From positions 1-25,696 of the forward strand of contig JBCDDQ010000022.1 of NCBI GenBank assembly GCA_039180225.1: a stretch of DNA of 25,696 nucleotides, written 5' to 3'. A program made the translations under genes and the position numbers. The notes beneath the pieces were generated by a model. It was given only the letters and a program-made list of their open reading frames with translations. It searched no databases and was not told the origin of the DNA. Source of the stretch: JAAEUE01 sp039180225 (GTDB taxonomy: Bacteria; Pseudomonadota; Alphaproteobacteria; Rhizobiales; CAJQND01). How positions within the stretch are numbered: the first letter of the stretch is position 1; every line of letters starts with the position of its first letter. Shown here one piece after another: positions 23,885 through 25,696 of this stretch.

Positions 23885-25696
23885 ATGGCGAGCACCGACA
23901 GTTCAGCGGACACATTTGCGTCCATACCCATTGAGGAGCGCCGCTCCTTAAGGCGCCGCCTGATGCGCGGCGGGCGCCGCAGCGGCGACCGGGACTGGCT
24001 GGATCTGGGCCTGAGCGGCATGCTGGGGCTCAGCATGATCCCCATGCTGGTGCTGGCGGTGTCCTACTTCTATCTGCCGGAGCAAAAATCAGCCACCGTG
24101 AGCCTTGCTCTGGTGCTGGCGCTGATCTCGGCCCTCAGCGTGGCGGCCGCCTGGTTGATCACCCGCGCGCGCATGAAGAAACTGCGCGAGCACACAGCGA
24201 CCCTGCAAGCGGCCAAAGCCCGCTACCAAGGCCTGGTGGAGGCCCAGGGCGATCTGATCGTCAGGCGCAAGCCGGACGGTGTGGTGACATTCGCCAACAA
24301 CAATCTGGCCCAGCTCCTCAAGAAGACCAGCGAGGCCATGTGCGGGCGCCGGCTCGGCCTTAAGGTTCTGGATGGCCAAACCACGCCCCTGCCCGATGCC
24401 CTGGAGGCCCCACCGCACAGGATCCGCTATGAGCAGCAGATCAAAACCAAAACCGGCACCGTGTGGATCTTGTGGGAAGACTTTGGACTGATTGATCCGC
24501 AATCGGGCCAGCTTCTGGAGATCCAAAGTTCCGGGCGCGACATCACCGAGCTCAAATCGGCCATGCACAACCTTTCGGTGGCCAAAGAGGCGGCTGAAGC
24601 GGCCAGTCACTCAAAGTCCGGCTTCCTGGCCACCATGAGCCATGAGATCCGCACACCCATGAACGGGGTCCTGGGGATGGCCGGGCTCCTGCGCGGCACC
24701 GATCAGACCCCGGAGCAGGTGGCCTATACCCAGGCCATTCAGGATTCCGGGCGGGCTCTGGTGTCACTGATCGACGATATTCTGGATCTTTCCAAAATCG
24801 AGGCCGGCAAGATGGACCTCTCCATCAAGCCATTTGACCTGGGCGACATTCTGGAGAGCACGTGCGAGCTGCTGGCCCCCAGAGCCCATGAGAAGGCTCT
24901 CAACATCGCGTGCTATGTTGACCCGCGCCTCACGGGCAGCGTGATCGGCGATCCGGCACGGTTGCGCCAGGTGCTGCTCAACCTTGCGGGCAATGCTGCC
25001 AAGTTTACCGACGAGGGATCGGTGAAGATCACCGCCGTGGCCGAGCCGGGCACAAGCAGTGTGGTGATCACCATAAGCGATACCGGCATCGGAATGACCG
25101 AGGCGGAAACCGAGAAGGTGTTTCAGGCCTTCACCCAGGCCGACAGCGGCCACAACCGCAACTATGGCGGCACAGGGCTGGGGCTCGCGATCTCCCAAAA
25201 GCTGGTCAAACTGATGGGCGGCACCTTGCGGGTCAGCTCTGTGCCTGGCGAAGGATCCAGCTTTTCGTTTGCCATCAACCTGCCACGCGAGGGCGGCAAA
25301 CACGCGCCTCGCACCCAAGAGCTGGAAGGCCGCACATTCGTTCTGGCCGGGCTCGATGACGCCACACGCGAATGCGCCGCCAGCTATATTGAAAGCTGGG
25401 GGGGCCGGGTGAAATGGACCAACAGCGCCCACGCGCTTGACGCCATGGTCCAGCTCAGCAAGCCCGATTGCCTGGTGTGCGGCCCGGAGATGGCGCGCAC
25501 TTACATCCCGACCGGCGCACGGCCCGCCCACAGCCTGGTGGTGATGGCGCCATCGGCGCGCAAGGAATTCGGCGACGTATCCGAGCTGGGCTTCTCCGGC
25601 TATCTGGTGACACCGATCCGGCAGTCCACGCTCAAACGCGAGCTTGTTCCGGAAACCGGCCACAGCATCCACGCCAAGCCCAAGGCCAAGGCGCCA
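23885..25696 (+). CDS. Hybrid sensor histidine kinase, 3' end outside the window
   Basis: The visible 604 codons contain no stop, so the gene runs past the window. A basic N-terminus leads into two transmembrane helices (about 43-66 and 72-92), then a PAS-like domain (about 110-225). HisKA follows with phosphoacceptor His253 (FLATMSHEIRTPMNG). HATPase_c has Asn370 (GNAAKFT), DTGIGM from D399 and GGTGLGL (428-434). A receiver-like domain (about 480-590) then follows that lacks the phospho-Asp (CLVCGPEM) and the conserved Lys (YLVTPIRQ). A true receiver may come after the window. The start is ATG 23885 or the in-frame GTG 23849, which directly follows a TAA. Neither has a well-spaced Shine-Dalgarno. 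The 110-base gap after the cyclase gene leaves co-transcription open. Confidence 0.92.
   Translation, partial: MASTDSSADTFASIPIEERRSLRRRLMRGGRRSGDRDWLDLGLSGMLGLSMIPMLVLAVSYFYLPEQKSATVSLALVLALISALSVAAAWLITRARMKKLREHTATLQAAKARYQGLVEAQGDLIVRRKPDGVVTFANNNLAQLLKKTSEAMCGRRLGLKVLDGQTTPLPDALEAPPHRIRYEQQIKTKTGTVWILWEDFGLIDPQSGQLLEIQSSGRDITELKSAMHNLSVAKEAAEAASHSKSGFLATMSHEIRTPMNGVLGMAGLLRGTDQTPEQVAYTQAIQDSGRALVSLIDDILDLSKIEAGKMDLSIKPFDLGDILESTCELLAPRAHEKALNIACYVDPRLTGSVIGDPARLRQVLLNLAGNAAKFTDEGSVKITAVAEPGTSSVVITISDTGIGMTEAETEKVFQAFTQADSGHNRNYGGTGLGLAISQKLVKLMGGTLRVSSVPGEGSSFSFAINLPREGGKHAPRTQELEGRTFVLAGLDDATRECAASYIESWGGRVKWTNSAHALDAMVQLSKPDCLVCGPEMARTYIPTGARPAHSLVVMAPSARKEFGDVSELGFSGYLVTPIRQSTLKRELVPETGHSIHAKPKAKAP

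Noticed and set aside
23862..23951. 29-codon open frame with GGGGGAG in front, overlapping the kinase start
   Set aside because: The Shine-Dalgarno is only one base from its ATG, it overlaps the kinase coding region in another frame, and the peptide has no recognisable feature. A leader peptide cannot be fully excluded.
24764..25672. 302-codon minus-strand open frame opposite the kinase
   Set aside because: The plus strand carries intact HisKA and HATPase motifs across this stretch.

Overview
The window is a 25.7 kb stretch of a GC-rich alphaproteobacterial chromosome. The assignment rests on the order grpE-hrcA / rph-rdgB-hemW and rsmI-yraN-gshB-comM, on CTTG-type heat-shock promoter spacing, and on the style of the protein sequences. 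I cannot name the genus. I see no rRNA, tRNA, CRISPR array, insertion sequence or integrase.

Region 1 (1-7.5 kb) is conserved housekeeping. grpE and hrcA (heat-shock cochaperone and repressor) lie on the minus strand. A 371-base intergenic region separates them from the divergent rph-rdgB-hemW operon (tRNA 3' processing, nucleotide-pool sanitation, heme/radical-SAM chemistry). A convergent LppC/LpoA-type lipoprotein gene on the minus strand then faces hemW, and rsmI-yraN-gshB starts on the plus strand.

Region 2 (7.5-13.3 kb) continues this strand with gshB. It is followed by a tightly coupled pair that does not look like housekeeping: an AlkB-family integral-membrane non-heme di-iron hydroxylase, and 6 bases later a glutamine-dependent asparagine-synthetase-family amidotransferase. 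The comM (YifB) ATPase gene comes next. From memory gshB and comM are often close neighbours in this class, so the pair looks like an accessory insertion.

Region 3 (13.3-25.7 kb) is a secretion and signalling locus. It encodes a type I secretion ABC transporter with a degenerate C39-like domain, its HlyD-type adaptor (ATGA overlap), and a 1414-residue secreted protein. That protein has a FecR domain, three 105-110-residue cadherin/VCBS-like repeats, a VWA domain with a MIDAS motif and a short RTX tail. A CHASE2-adenylate cyclase follows, then a hybrid histidine kinase cut by the window end. The leaders before the transporter and before the large protein hold long nested inverted repeats. A CRP-type palindrome (TGTGA-N6-TTACA) lies upstream of the large-protein gene.

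The most interesting hypothesis is that region 3 is one surface-sensing module. In it, the periplasm-proximal FecR part of a secreted adhesin would be read by the periplasmic CHASE2 domain of a neighbouring cyclase, and cAMP would feed back on adhesin expression through the CRP-like site. The individual domain calls are well supported by motifs. The wiring is inference. No outer-membrane TolC-type protein, rubredoxin or CRP protein is encoded in the window.
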